Assembly (NCBI GenBank): GCA_002403455.1
Contig: DHHV01000140.1
Span: forward strand, 564-28,694
Length of the DNA stretch: 28,131 bases
Source: Hyphomonadaceae bacterium UBA4763
GTDB lineage: Bacteria; Pseudomonadota; Alphaproteobacteria; Caulobacterales; Aquidulcibacteraceae
Reading direction: 5' to 3'
Positions 1 through 7,063 of the stretch are shown here, in pieces (the first letter of the stretch is position 1; the number at the start of each line of letters is the position of its first letter). The position numbers and the translations under genes are program-made. The notes below the pieces were generated by a model. That model was given only the letters and a program-made list of their open reading frames with translations. It did not search any database and was not told where the DNA came from.

Positions 1-300
1 GAGATCGCCAAGGCGCTCGCCGACGGGCGTCGGGCCGGCCTTGACATCACCGAGGCGCAAGCCTGGGCCTGGGTGTCGTCCAACCCGGCCAAGGCGCTCG
101 GCATTGGCGAGAAAACCGGTTCGCTCGCTCCCGGCAAAGCCGCCGATGTGGTGATCTGGAGCGCCTCGCCCTTTTCCACCTATGCAAAAGCCGATCTTGT
201 TTTGGTCGACGGCGCCCGCGTCTATGACCGCGCTGATCCCGCCACCCATGCCCGCTCGGATTTCGAACTTGGCCAACCCGGCGAAGGAGAGTTAAAATGA
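1..300 (+). CDS. Amidohydrolase family protein, C-terminal end (partial)
   Basis: The reading frame is open from the first base and ends at a TGA at 298-300, so only the last 99 residues of a longer gene are visible. The sequence NPAKALGIGEKTGSLAPGKA followed by ADVVIW is the usual C-terminal signature of imidazolonepropionase-like/amidohydrolase_1 enzymes, in which the chain leaves the TIM barrel and closes the small beta-sandwich domain. The metal-binding and catalytic part lies outside the window, so substrate and activity cannot be judged. The next gene starts inside the stop codon of this one (ATGA, 297-300), so the two are translationally coupled. Tandem amidohydrolases of this type are, from general knowledge of alphaproteobacteria, usually exported hydrolases of unknown substrate. 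Confidence 0.85.
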   Translation, partial: EIAKALADGRRAGLDITEAQAWAWVSSNPAKALGIGEKTGSLAPGKAADVVIWSASPFSTYAKADLVLVDGARVYDRADPATHARSDFELGQPGEGELK

Positions 301-1574
301 TGCGTTCGCTGCTTTTGGCAGGCCTTGCCGCGCTGGCGCTTGCCGCGCCGGCTCTGGCGCAAACCATCGCCATCACCGGGGCCAAAGTGATCGCCGACCC
401 GCGTGGCGCGCCGATCGAGAACGGCGTTGTCGTCATGCGCGACGGCAAGATCCTCAGCGTCGGCGGCGCGCAGACCGCCATTCCGGCAGGAGCTGAGCGG
501 ATCGACGCCAGCGGGCGCTGGGTCACCACCGGCATCATCGCGGCGTTCAGCCGCGCCGGCCTCGTCGAGATCGCCGCCGAGGACTCGGCCAATGACACCC
601 GCGCCGCCGAGGCGAAGAACGGCGCCGCGCTCGATGCGTTTTACGCCTTTGACCCGGCCAGCGTTGCCTTGCCGGTCACGCGGATCGAAGGCGTCACCCG
701 CATCGCGGTCGCCCCTGCTGCGGCCGATGACATTTTCGCCGGCTATGGCCTGATCGCCGACACCAGCGGCGCCGCCAATTCGGTGACGGCGCGGCGCGCG
801 TTTGTTTACGCCGAATTGGGCGAGGGCGGCGCTTCCCGCGCCGGCGGCTCGCGCCCGGCCTTGTGGGCGCGGTTGCTGACCGCGCTCGAAGAAGCCGACC
901 GCTACCCGCAAGGCTATGACGGGCCAGAGGGCGATGCGCTCTTGCGGCTCGACGCCAAAGCTTTGCAACCGGTGGCGCGCGGCCAAGTCCCGCTGGTCGC
1001 CCAGGTTCATCGCGCCGCCGATATTCGTCTGCTGATCGATCTGAAGCGTCAGCGGCCCGCGCTGAAACTGATCCTCACCGGCGCCAGCGAAGCCTGGATG
1101 GTGGCGAGCGAGCTCGCCGCCGCCAAAATTCCTGTCCTGGTCGATCCGATCCAGAACCTGCCTGAAAGCTTTGAGCAGCGCGGCGCGACCCTCGACCAGG
1201 CCTTGCGCCTCGCCAAAGCCGGCGCGCCATTCGCCATCGCCCATGCGCCGGGCTCGGATGACGAGTTCCAGACCCGCCTGGTTCTGCAGATCGCCGGCAA
1301 TGCAGTCGCCAATGGGCTCTCCTGGGGCGAGGCGTTCGCCGCGATCACCTCGAGCCCGGCGGCGATCTTTGGGCTCCCCAATCACGGCCAATTGGCCCCG
1401 GGCAAGGCCGCCGATGTCGTCATCTGGGATGGCGACCCGTTGGAAGTGATGACCGCGCCGATCGCTGTTTATATTGACGGCAAGCCGACCTCGATGACGA
1501 CCCGCCAGACCAAATTGCGCGATCGCTATCATCCGACCAAAGCGGGCGATCAGGCGGTCGGCTATCGGTTCTAA
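297..1574 (+). CDS. Exported amidohydrolase-like protein lacking the HxH metal motif
   Basis: A 425-residue protein that begins with a signal peptide (MMRSLLLAGLAALALAAPALAQ, cut probably after AQ), so it acts in the periplasm. The N-terminal beta-sandwich (about residues 22-80) and the C-terminal segment LAPGKAADVVIWDGDPLEV are typical of imidazolonepropionase-like amidohydrolases. Where active members carry an HxH metal pair after the 'VTPGLID' strand, this protein reads VTTGIIAAFSRAGLVEI, with no histidine. The later barrel retains a histidine in VHRAADI and another in IAHAPG. It is therefore probably a non-catalytic or altered paralogue. The 4-base overlap with the preceding amidohydrolase implies coupled translation and perhaps a heteromeric partner role; that part is inference. 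The start is the ATG at 297, the only one that gives a complete signal peptide. Confidence 0.85.
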   Translation: MMRSLLLAGLAALALAAPALAQTIAITGAKVIADPRGAPIENGVVVMRDGKILSVGGAQTAIPAGAERIDASGRWVTTGIIAAFSRAGLVEIAAEDSANDTRAAEAKNGAALDAFYAFDPASVALPVTRIEGVTRIAVAPAAADDIFAGYGLIADTSGAANSVTARRAFVYAELGEGGASRAGGSRPALWARLLTALEEADRYPQGYDGPEGDALLRLDAKALQPVARGQVPLVAQVHRAADIRLLIDLKRQRPALKLILTGASEAWMVASELAAAKIPVLVDPIQNLPESFEQRGATLDQALRLAKAGAPFAIAHAPGSDDEFQTRLVLQIAGNAVANGLSWGEAFAAITSSPAAIFGLPNHGQLAPGKAADVVIWDGDPLEVMTAPIAVYIDGKPTSMTTRQTKLRDRYHPTKAGDQAVGYRF

Positions 1575-1577
1575 GCG

Positions 1578-1739
1578 TAGTGTGGCGATTCTGAAATTCG
1601 CCTCATGTTTGTGGCATGCGTTGAGCGAATTTCAGGATCAAAGCCACACTAGACATCAATGAGTTATCGTGTCCTTTTTGAACCAGAAGTTCGTTAAAAG
1701 CCTGACCCAATTATCCGACGAACTTCTGGTTCAGGACAC
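1578..1739 (+). repeat. Composite palindromic repeat, copy 1 (two stem-loop modules)
   Basis: Two adjacent imperfect palindromes separated by 17 bases. Module 1 (1578-1651) has arms TAGTGTGGC..AAATTCGC and its complement, a 3-base TTT bulge in the right arm and a 23-base centre. Module 2 (1669-1739) has arms starting GTGTCCT and ending AGGACAC, a TTTT bulge in the left arm and again a 23-base centre (1695-1717). The whole 162-base unit recurs, reverse-complemented and without gaps, at 23448-23609; by hand about 133 of 162 positions agree. It carries no gene of its own. It may be a non-autonomous mobile element (MITE-like) or a REP/BIME-type intergenic repeat. It lies between the amidohydrolase stop and the SMP-30 start and could also act as a transcription terminator. 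Confidence 0.88.
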
Positions 1740-1743
1740 TCGA

Positions 1744-2622
1744 TTGAGCCGAACGATCGAATTGGTGCATGACGCGCGCTGCACGCTGGGCGAAGCGCCC
1801 CGCTATGTGGCGCGCGAGCATGCGCTGTATTGGGTCGATATTCCGGAAGCGGCGCTCTGGCGGCTTGATTTGGCCAGCGGCGTCGCCCGCCGTCGCGTGT
1901 TCGCCGAAAGCGTCGTCACCCTCGCGGCGCGCCGGAGCGGCGGCCTCTTGCTCGCCATGGCGTCGGGTTTTGCCTTGCTCGACCATTTCGAAGCGACGCC
2001 GGTCGCTTTTGGTCCGCGCATCGATCCTGACCGGCCCGATAACCGGCTCAATGACGGGCGCTGCGATGCGGAGGGGCGTTTCTTCATCGGCTCGATGAAC
2101 AAGAAAAAGCCCGCCGCCGATGGAGGTTTGTTTCGTTTGGACCCCGACGGGTCGGTCGACTGCTTGTGGCGCGGCGCGCTGACCGCCAACGGGATCGCGT
2201 TCAGCCCGGATGGCGCGGCGATTTTTCTCTCCGACACGCCCCAGCATGCGACTTTTCGCGCGCCGTATGATCCAAGCACGGGCGCCATCGGCGCGTTTGC
2301 GCCTTTCGCGCAATTTCCCCTAGGCAAAGGCCGGCCCGATGGCGGCTCGGTCGATCAGGCCGGCGATTATTGGGCCGGGCTTTATGATGGCGGCCGCGTC
2401 GTGCGGCTCTCCCCGCAAGGCGCATTGCTTGAAGAAATTCCAATCCCCGCGAGGCATGTGACGATGATCGCCTTTGGCGGGCGCGATTGGCGCACGGCCT
2501 ATGTGACAACCGCCCGCCAAGCGACAACAGACGAGGAGCTTAGCCGCTTTCCCCATGCCGGCGGCGTCTTCGCCTTTGAGGTCGACATGCCAGGCCTGCC
2601 CGAACCCTTATTCGCCGGATAG
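1744..2622 (+). CDS. SMP-30/gluconolactonase/LRE-like hydrolase
   Basis: A six-bladed beta-propeller enzyme of the SMP-30/regucalcin family, which uses a divalent metal to hydrolyse sugar lactones, in the cytoplasm (no signal peptide). Family features: DARCTLGEAPRY near the N-terminus (metal-binding Glu), RLNDGRCDAEGRFFIGSM, NGIAFSPDGAAIFLSDT and GRPDGGSVDQAGDYW, giving the conserved Asn and Asp metal ligands. The frame is open back to a GTG at 1669, but 1669-1739 is repeat sequence, so the extra residues would be repeat-encoded. I prefer the TTG at 1744, which gives the usual family N-terminus and 292 residues. The AGGA at 1733-1736, inside the repeat end, sits 7 bases upstream. A GTG at 1765 is another option. 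The true sugar substrate is unknown. Confidence 0.85.
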   Translation: MSRTIELVHDARCTLGEAPRYVAREHALYWVDIPEAALWRLDLASGVARRRVFAESVVTLAARRSGGLLLAMASGFALLDHFEATPVAFGPRIDPDRPDNRLNDGRCDAEGRFFIGSMNKKKPAADGGLFRLDPDGSVDCLWRGALTANGIAFSPDGAAIFLSDTPQHATFRAPYDPSTGAIGAFAPFAQFPLGKGRPDGGSVDQAGDYWAGLYDGGRVVRLSPQGALLEEIPIPARHVTMIAFGGRDWRTAYVTTARQATTDEELSRFPHAGGVFAFEVDMPGLPEPLFAG

Positions 2623-2641
2623 GGCAGGGCGCGCGCCCCGT

Positions 2642-3511
2642 TCACCACCTTAAATGCGGCAGAGCAAAATCGGCGCGCGCGCCATAAGCAGCCAAGCTCG
2701 CCGCAACCGCGCCATGATCAACCGAGGCGCCTGTCGCCTGTTCGCTGATCCCGCTCAAGCAATAAAGGCTCATCAGCCCGTTTTTATTGGCGCCGGCGAT
2801 ATCCGTCGCCGGCCCATCGCCGATCGCCAGCACGCGCGATCGCGCCAATTCGCGCCCCTTTATCGCTGCGAGCTTCGCCAACGCCAAATCATAGATCGGG
2901 GCGAACGGCTTTCCGGCCATCTGCACCCGCCCGCCCCATTGCGCATAATCGCGCGCCAGCGCGCCGGCGCACCAATAAAGCTGATTGCCGATCCGCACCT
3001 GAATATCGGGATTGCCGCAGATGAGCGGCAAGTCGCGCGCCAAGGCTCGCCGCAAGATGGCGTGATAATCATCCGGCCGCTCGCCGACGCGGTAATCGAG
3101 ATCGGTCAGAGCAATGAAGCTCGCCGCGCCGATATCCTTGGTAAAGCGCAACCCCAGATCATCGAAGATCGGTCCTTCTTCGGCATGCGGTCCGATTTTG
3201 AGCGCAGGTCCCGGCGCATAGGACCCAAACAGCGCCCGCGTCGCATCGCCCGAGGTGACAATCGCATCCCAGGCCGCCCGCGACACCCCAATCTCCGCCA
3301 ATTGCTGGGCGATTTGCGGCGCCAGACGCGGCGAATTGGTGATCAAAACGACCGGCACGCCCGCGTTACGCGCCGTTGCCAGCGCCGCTCCCGCTGCGGC
3401 AAACACATGCACGCCGTCATGCAAAACGCCCCAGACGTCACATAAAACGCCGTCGCAGCGCGCGATCACGTCTCCAAGGCCGGCAATCATCGTGAGAGTT
3501 TGCTCATTCAT
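2642..3511 (-). CDS. HAD superfamily class IIA hydrolase (TIGR01459-like)
   Basis: A 289-residue NagD-like HAD-IIA phosphatase of the family found mainly in alphaproteobacteria. The nucleophile motif is CDVWGVLHDG (residues about 20-29), the second motif is VLITNSPR, and the C-terminal acidic motif IGDGPATDIAGANKNG completes the active site. The cap sequence between them (DLDYRVGERPDDYHAIL and QVRIGNQLYWCAGALA) is also typical. The physiological substrate is not known; sugar or nucleotide phosphates are the usual guess. The frame stays open upstream to about 3895, but that part antisenses the next gene; the ATG at 3511 gives the normal family N-terminus. It is transcribed towards the SMP-30 gene (19 bases between stops) and away from the deoxyribosyltransferase-like gene, with 118 bases between the two starts. 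Confidence 0.88.
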   Translation of the reverse strand: MNEQTLTMIAGLGDVIARCDGVLCDVWGVLHDGVHVFAAAGAALATARNAGVPVVLITNSPRLAPQIAQQLAEIGVSRAAWDAIVTSGDATRALFGSYAPGPALKIGPHAEEGPIFDDLGLRFTKDIGAASFIALTDLDYRVGERPDDYHAILRRALARDLPLICGNPDIQVRIGNQLYWCAGALARDYAQWGGRVQMAGKPFAPIYDLALAKLAAIKGRELARSRVLAIGDGPATDIAGANKNGLMSLYCLSGISEQATGASVDHGAVAASLAAYGARADFALPHLRW

Positions 3512-3629
3512 GCCGGCGCCCGTTAGCTGCTTTATGACATCTGCGCTAGCGCGCTTGTCGCCGCCGCCGCCGACAGATAAGGCGCGATCAAACGTAAAAC
3601 GGGGCCGGTGACGGACGGGGACGCTGCGG

Positions 3630-4151
3630 GTGACATTGCGCATTGCTTTGATGGATTTGGACGGTTGGCGCGCTGATGGTTTTGCGCGGGCGCAGCAAAA
3701 AGTCACGCTTTGCGCGGAGCGCGGGGTCATCGGCCTGCACCCCCTGCTCGCCGATTTAGAAATCGACGGCCATGATCGCCCGTTGGACCTTATCGGTTGC
3801 GCCCTGATGGAGGCGCAACGCGACATGTTGCGCACCAGCGCCGCGTTGATCGCCGAAATCACCCCGTTTCGGGGGCCGTCTTTGGCCCCGTCCATCGCCT
3901 GGGCGCTAGGTTTTGCTGCTGCGCGCGGCCTGCCCGTGCATGCTTTTGGCGCAGCGCCGATGGATTTTGCGGCACGGACTGCGCAATTTCAGGCGCAAAT
4001 GGGCGCGGATCACTGGCAAATCGAGCGGTTCCCGGGCGCCGTCGACGATATCATCCTCGCAAGCGGTTTGACCTCGGTCAGCTACGGCGTCGGCGAGGCG
4101 GGTTTTGCCGAGGCGCTCTCAACGCTTTTATCCATGACCGTAACGCGATGA
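3630..4151 (+). CDS. Nucleoside 2-deoxyribosyltransferase-fold protein with altered active site
   Basis: A 173-residue protein whose layout follows the nucleoside 2-deoxyribosyltransferase family (PF05014 type): an N-terminal strand plus ARAQQKVTLCAERGVIGLHP, and the segment AEITPFRGPS followed by ALGFAAARGLPVHAFG. In active members the latter reads roughly TPFRGPxxDxGTAFExGxAxAxGKPV. Here the aspartate and the glutamate nucleophile are both replaced, as the stretch reads LAPSIAWALGFA, and the N-terminal Tyr of the YLAGP-like strand is also gone. The fold is supported; transferase activity is doubtful. The start is the GTG at 3630. The stop overlaps the ATG of the permease gene (ATGA, 4148-4151), so it is the first gene of a permease-cysQ operon. 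A nucleotide-binding or sensing role there would be a guess. Confidence 0.7.
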   Translation: MTLRIALMDLDGWRADGFARAQQKVTLCAERGVIGLHPLLADLEIDGHDRPLDLIGCALMEAQRDMLRTSAALIAEITPFRGPSLAPSIAWALGFAAARGLPVHAFGAAPMDFAARTAQFQAQMGADHWQIERFPGAVDDIILASGLTSVSYGVGEAGFAEALSTLLSMTVTR

Positions 4152-5896
4152 TCGCCGCTTTTCTGCATTCGATGGAGCCTTGGCTTGATCTGGGACTGAT
4201 CACGGCATTGATTGCCGTGCTGGTCTCTGGGCGCGTCGCACCCTCCACCGCCTTCATGGCGTTCATCGCCGCGGTCGTCGCTCTTGGTCGCTTGCCGTTT
4301 TCGCAAGTTCTGGGATTGGCCGTCCAACCTGCGACTGTCGCCGTGCTGGCCCTTGTGGTGTTTGCCGGCGTGTTATCGCGCCTTGCCTGGCTGCGCCGAA
4401 TCACCGCGAGCCGACACAAGACCGGCCAGCGCGCTGCTTTATTCCGTTTCTTAAGCGTTGCCGGCGCCATTTCCGCCTTTGCCCCGAACACGGCTGTCGT
4501 CGGCGCAATGATGGGGCCGGCGACCCGCAATCCGCATGTCGACAAAGCCTTATTGCTCTTGCCGCTGTCATACGTCGCGCTGGCGGGCGGCGTCATCACC
4601 CCGTTCGGCACTTCGACCAATGTGATGGTCACGGGCGAAGCGGCAAAGGCGGGGCTAACCCTGACCGTCATCGACTACGCCCCAATTGGGATTTTCGCGC
4701 TGATCGCCGTTTTGATCGCCTTGTTGGTTTTTGCCCCGCTGACCCTCAAGCGCGCCGCACAAGATCAAGAGGCGAGCCTGCTAGGCTTTCATCTGGAAGC
4801 GCATGTGCCGCCGGGCTCAAAACTGATCGGCAAGACGGTGACCGAAAACGGCTTGCGCGCGCTTGCCGGATTGTACCTCGCCGAAATCATCCGCACACAT
4901 GAGGTGCTCGCGCCCGTTGAACCTGGCGACCGGATCGAACAGGGCGATGTCCTAATCTTTGTTGGCGACGTGTCGCGTTTGGACGATCTTGCAGCCATCG
5001 ATGGGTTGCAATTGGATCGCGGCCCGCGCGCCAATTCGCCCGAGAAAATCTATCAGGCGGTCGTCTCAGCCAATTCGGTTCTGGTCGGGCGCACCTTGAA
5101 AGAGGTCGGCTTTCGCGCCCGCTTTGATGCGTCCGCGCTGGCGATCCGTCGCGGCGAAGAGCGCTTGTCGGGCAAGCTGGGCGCCCAGCCCTTGCGGGCC
5201 GGCGACATGCTGGTGCTGGCGGCGGGCGCCGATTTCGTCGCGCGCGATAATGTTCGCTCCAATTTTCATCTCGTCGACGCCGATTTCGAGGTCGGCGGCC
5301 GCCTTAATCGCCGCGACGGCGCGTTGGTGACCGCGGCGTTTGTGGCGTTCATTATCGCCTCGCTCAGCGGCATAGTCGATTTTACCTTGGCCGCCTTTGC
5401 TTTGGCTGCTGGGTCGATCGCCTTGGGCTGGATCAGCCCGCGTGAAGCCAAGCGCAGTTTCCCCTTCGAATTGGCGATCTCGCTGTGGGGCTCGGTCACC
5501 CTCGCGCATTTGATCCGCGCCGCCGGTTTTGACGCTTTGGTCGCCGACGCGCTGATATCGGTAACCGGAACTGGATCGATGATTTTGGCGCTCATCGCCG
5601 TGTATTTCGCCACCTGGCTGCTGACCGAGCTTGTCTCGAATGTCTCGGCGGCGTTGGCGGCCCTGCCGGTCGCGTTGGAAGTCGCCGCCAAGATCGGCGC
5701 CGATCCGGAGCCGTTCGCATTGGCCGCCGCTTTCGCCGCCAGCGCCAGCTTTCTCGTGCCGTTCGGTTACCAGACGCATTTGATGGTGATGTCCGCCGGC
5801 CCGTACCGGTTCTTGGACTATGTCCGCCTGGGCGCAATCGTCTTCGCTGCTTATTCCGCCGCCATTTTGGGCGGGTTGTTCGTCTTTTGGATGTGA
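4148..5896 (+). CDS. SLC13/SAC1-type permease with two TrkA-C domains
   Basis: An inner-membrane transporter of 582 residues. The N-terminal half (about residues 1-205) holds hydrophobic segments and the SLC13-like loop VITPFGTSTNVMV. The middle (about 210-400) is soluble and holds two RCK/TrkA-C domains, seen as GSKLIGKTVTENGLRA...GDVLIFVGD and NSVLVGRTLKEVGFRA...GDMLVLAAG. The C-terminal half returns to the membrane and carries the second loop VPFGYQTHLMVMSAGPY. This order (membrane, TrkA-C twice, membrane) is that of SAC1/sulfate-deprivation-type permeases. With a CysQ-type gene directly downstream, sulfate or a related oxyanion is the most likely substrate, though dicarboxylates cannot be excluded. 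The ATG at 4148 overlaps the previous stop by four bases; no earlier in-frame ATG is nearby. Confidence 0.88.
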   Translation: MIAAFLHSMEPWLDLGLITALIAVLVSGRVAPSTAFMAFIAAVVALGRLPFSQVLGLAVQPATVAVLALVVFAGVLSRLAWLRRITASRHKTGQRAALFRFLSVAGAISAFAPNTAVVGAMMGPATRNPHVDKALLLLPLSYVALAGGVITPFGTSTNVMVTGEAAKAGLTLTVIDYAPIGIFALIAVLIALLVFAPLTLKRAAQDQEASLLGFHLEAHVPPGSKLIGKTVTENGLRALAGLYLAEIIRTHEVLAPVEPGDRIEQGDVLIFVGDVSRLDDLAAIDGLQLDRGPRANSPEKIYQAVVSANSVLVGRTLKEVGFRARFDASALAIRRGEERLSGKLGAQPLRAGDMLVLAAGADFVARDNVRSNFHLVDADFEVGGRLNRRDGALVTAAFVAFIIASLSGIVDFTLAAFALAAGSIALGWISPREAKRSFPFELAISLWGSVTLAHLIRAAGFDALVADALISVTGTGSMILALIAVYFATWLLTELVSNVSAALAALPVALEVAAKIGADPEPFALAAAFAASASFLVPFGYQTHLMVMSAGPYRFLDYVRLGAIVFAAYSAAILGGLFVFWM

Positions 5897-5904
5897 GAAA
5901 ACCG

Positions 5905-6702
5905 ATGCTAATTTCCGACCAATTGGCGCTCGCTATCGCCGAAATCGCTCATCGCGCTGGCGCGCCGATTATGGAGATTTATCGCGGCGCGATCGCTGTC
6001 GCTGAGAAAGCCGACAATTCGCCGGTCACCTTGGCCGATCAGGCCGCCGAGAAAATCATCCTGGCCGCGCTTTCCAAGCTGTTACCCAATATTCCGGTGT
6101 TGGCGGAGGAAAGCGCCGATCTTGGCCAAGTCTTCGACGAGGATTTCATTCTTGTCGATCCGCTCGACGGCACCAAAGAATTCATCCAAAAGCGCGACGA
6201 CTTCACCGTCAATATCGCGTTGATCGCCCAAGGCGCGCCCATCTTGGGCGCCGTCTATGCGCCAGCCCGCCAGATGCTGTATTGGGGCGCGCGCGGTTTG
6301 GGCGCTTGGCGCCTACCGATCGCCGCCGACGATCCCTTTGACGCCGCCGGCAAAGTCGCCATCGAGACCCGCGCCTATCCGACGGCGGGGCTGACCGCCA
6401 TTTCCAGCCGCTCGCATGCCGACGCCGAAACAGCCGCGTTCTTGGCGCGGTTGCCGATCGCGGGCGCCGCCAATGCCGGCTCGTCTCTCAAATTCTGCCT
6501 GGTGGCGGCGGGCGAGGCCGACGTCTATCCGCGCTTTGGTCCGACCATGGAATGGGACATCGCCGCCGGCCAAGCCGTGTTGGAAGCCGCCGGCGGTGCG
6601 GTTTTAGCCGCCGACGGTGGGCCCATGCGCTTTGGCAAAGCCGCCGACCGCTATCGCAACGGCGCCTTTATTGCCTGGGGCAAGACCGCCATCACGCCAT
6701 AA
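5905..6702 (+). CDS. cysQ: 3'(2'),5'-bisphosphate nucleotidase, CysQ-like
   Basis: An inositol-monophosphatase-fold enzyme of 265 residues that in sulfur assimilation removes the 3'-phosphate from PAP (adenosine 3',5'-bisphosphate). All metal-site motifs are present: DNSPVTLADQAAE, the EES of VLAEESAD, VDPLDGTKEFI with the following FTVNIALI, and WDIAAGQAVLEAAGGAV near the C-terminus. The KEF after DPLDGT favours CysQ over inositol monophosphatase. In-frame alternative starts are the TTG at 5887 and GTG at 5893, which overlap the permease gene; the ATG at 5905 gives the normal family N-terminus, with TGAG just upstream. It is the third gene of the run that begins at 3630, which points to a sulfate uptake and activation role for the operon. 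Confidence 0.88.
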   Translation: MLISDQLALAIAEIAHRAGAPIMEIYRGAIAVAEKADNSPVTLADQAAEKIILAALSKLLPNIPVLAEESADLGQVFDEDFILVDPLDGTKEFIQKRDDFTVNIALIAQGAPILGAVYAPARQMLYWGARGLGAWRLPIAADDPFDAAGKVAIETRAYPTAGLTAISSRSHADAETAAFLARLPIAGAANAGSSLKFCLVAAGEADVYPRFGPTMEWDIAAGQAVLEAAGGAVLAADGGPMRFGKAADRYRNGAFIAWGKTAITP

Positions 6703-6833
6703 AAACACAAAAGCGCGTCAATCGCTCACCAAAAGTTTATGATCCTGTGGTCACCAATTTCGCAATCGCCTGCCACGACAGGTTGCGCGAGATCGGCGGT
6801 CGGGCACAACCTCTCCGCACATTTTACGCAGCC

Positions 6834-6861
6834 GCCCTCTTCGCCAACCGGCAAAGAGGGC
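6834..6861. other. Hairpin, 8-bp stem
   Basis: GCCCTCTT (6834-6841) pairs with AAGAGGGC (6854-6861) across a 12-base loop that can itself form a short GCC/GGC stem. There is no following T-run, so it is not a classical intrinsic terminator in either direction. It could still stop or protect the cysQ transcript, or be a dispersed repeat. Confidence 0.45.
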
Positions 6862-6967
6862 GTCAGCAACGCTTTCGTCGGCGCTTTGCTTGAGGCGACC
6901 GATACAAGCGCTGTTTCATGCAGTGTTCACGATCCTCGCGATAATCGCGCGCGGGTCGTGTACCAAG

Positions 6968-6985
6968 CGTCACGCATACGTGACG
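6968..6985. promoter_or_regulatory. Operator-like perfect palindrome
   Basis: CGTCACG-CATA-CGTGACG has perfect 7-base arms and a 4-base centre, 79 bases upstream of the DUF547 ATG and next to an A/T-rich stretch. Size and symmetry suit a dimeric transcription factor. I cannot assign the regulator. Confidence 0.4.
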
Positions 6986-7063
6986 GTTAAAAATTGGCTT
7001 GTGACAGGTATTCTTGGTTCAACGAAGTATATATCCGCCCAATCGAAAAGATGAGAGGTTCCT

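Larger units (their letters stand above)
6703..7063. other. Gene-free interval between cysQ and the DUF547 gene
   Basis: This 361-base stretch contains open frames, the longest on the plus strand at 6739-6990 (83 codons), but I see no credible gene: composition and content resemble no family, and overlapping frames are equally open. It holds a hairpin at 6834-6861, an operator-like palindrome at 6968-6985, and an A/T-richer segment from about 6986 to 7050 that probably contains the promoter of the downstream gene. Confidence 0.6.

Noticed and set aside
222..1532. 436-codon open frame on the minus strand
   Set aside because: It is a shadow of the amidohydrolase gene in GC-rich DNA; its translation is Arg/Gly/Ala-rich without any domain, while the plus frame has signal peptide and motifs.
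3512..3895. Long N-terminal extension of the HAD protein
   Set aside because: The extension is antisense to the deoxyribosyltransferase-like gene and has no family similarity; the ATG at 3511 gives the normal start.
6739..6990. Plus-strand frame of 83 codons between cysQ and the DUF547 gene
   Set aside because: No ribosome binding site, no recognisable domain, overlaps a hairpin and the operator-like palindrome, and other frames there are just as open.
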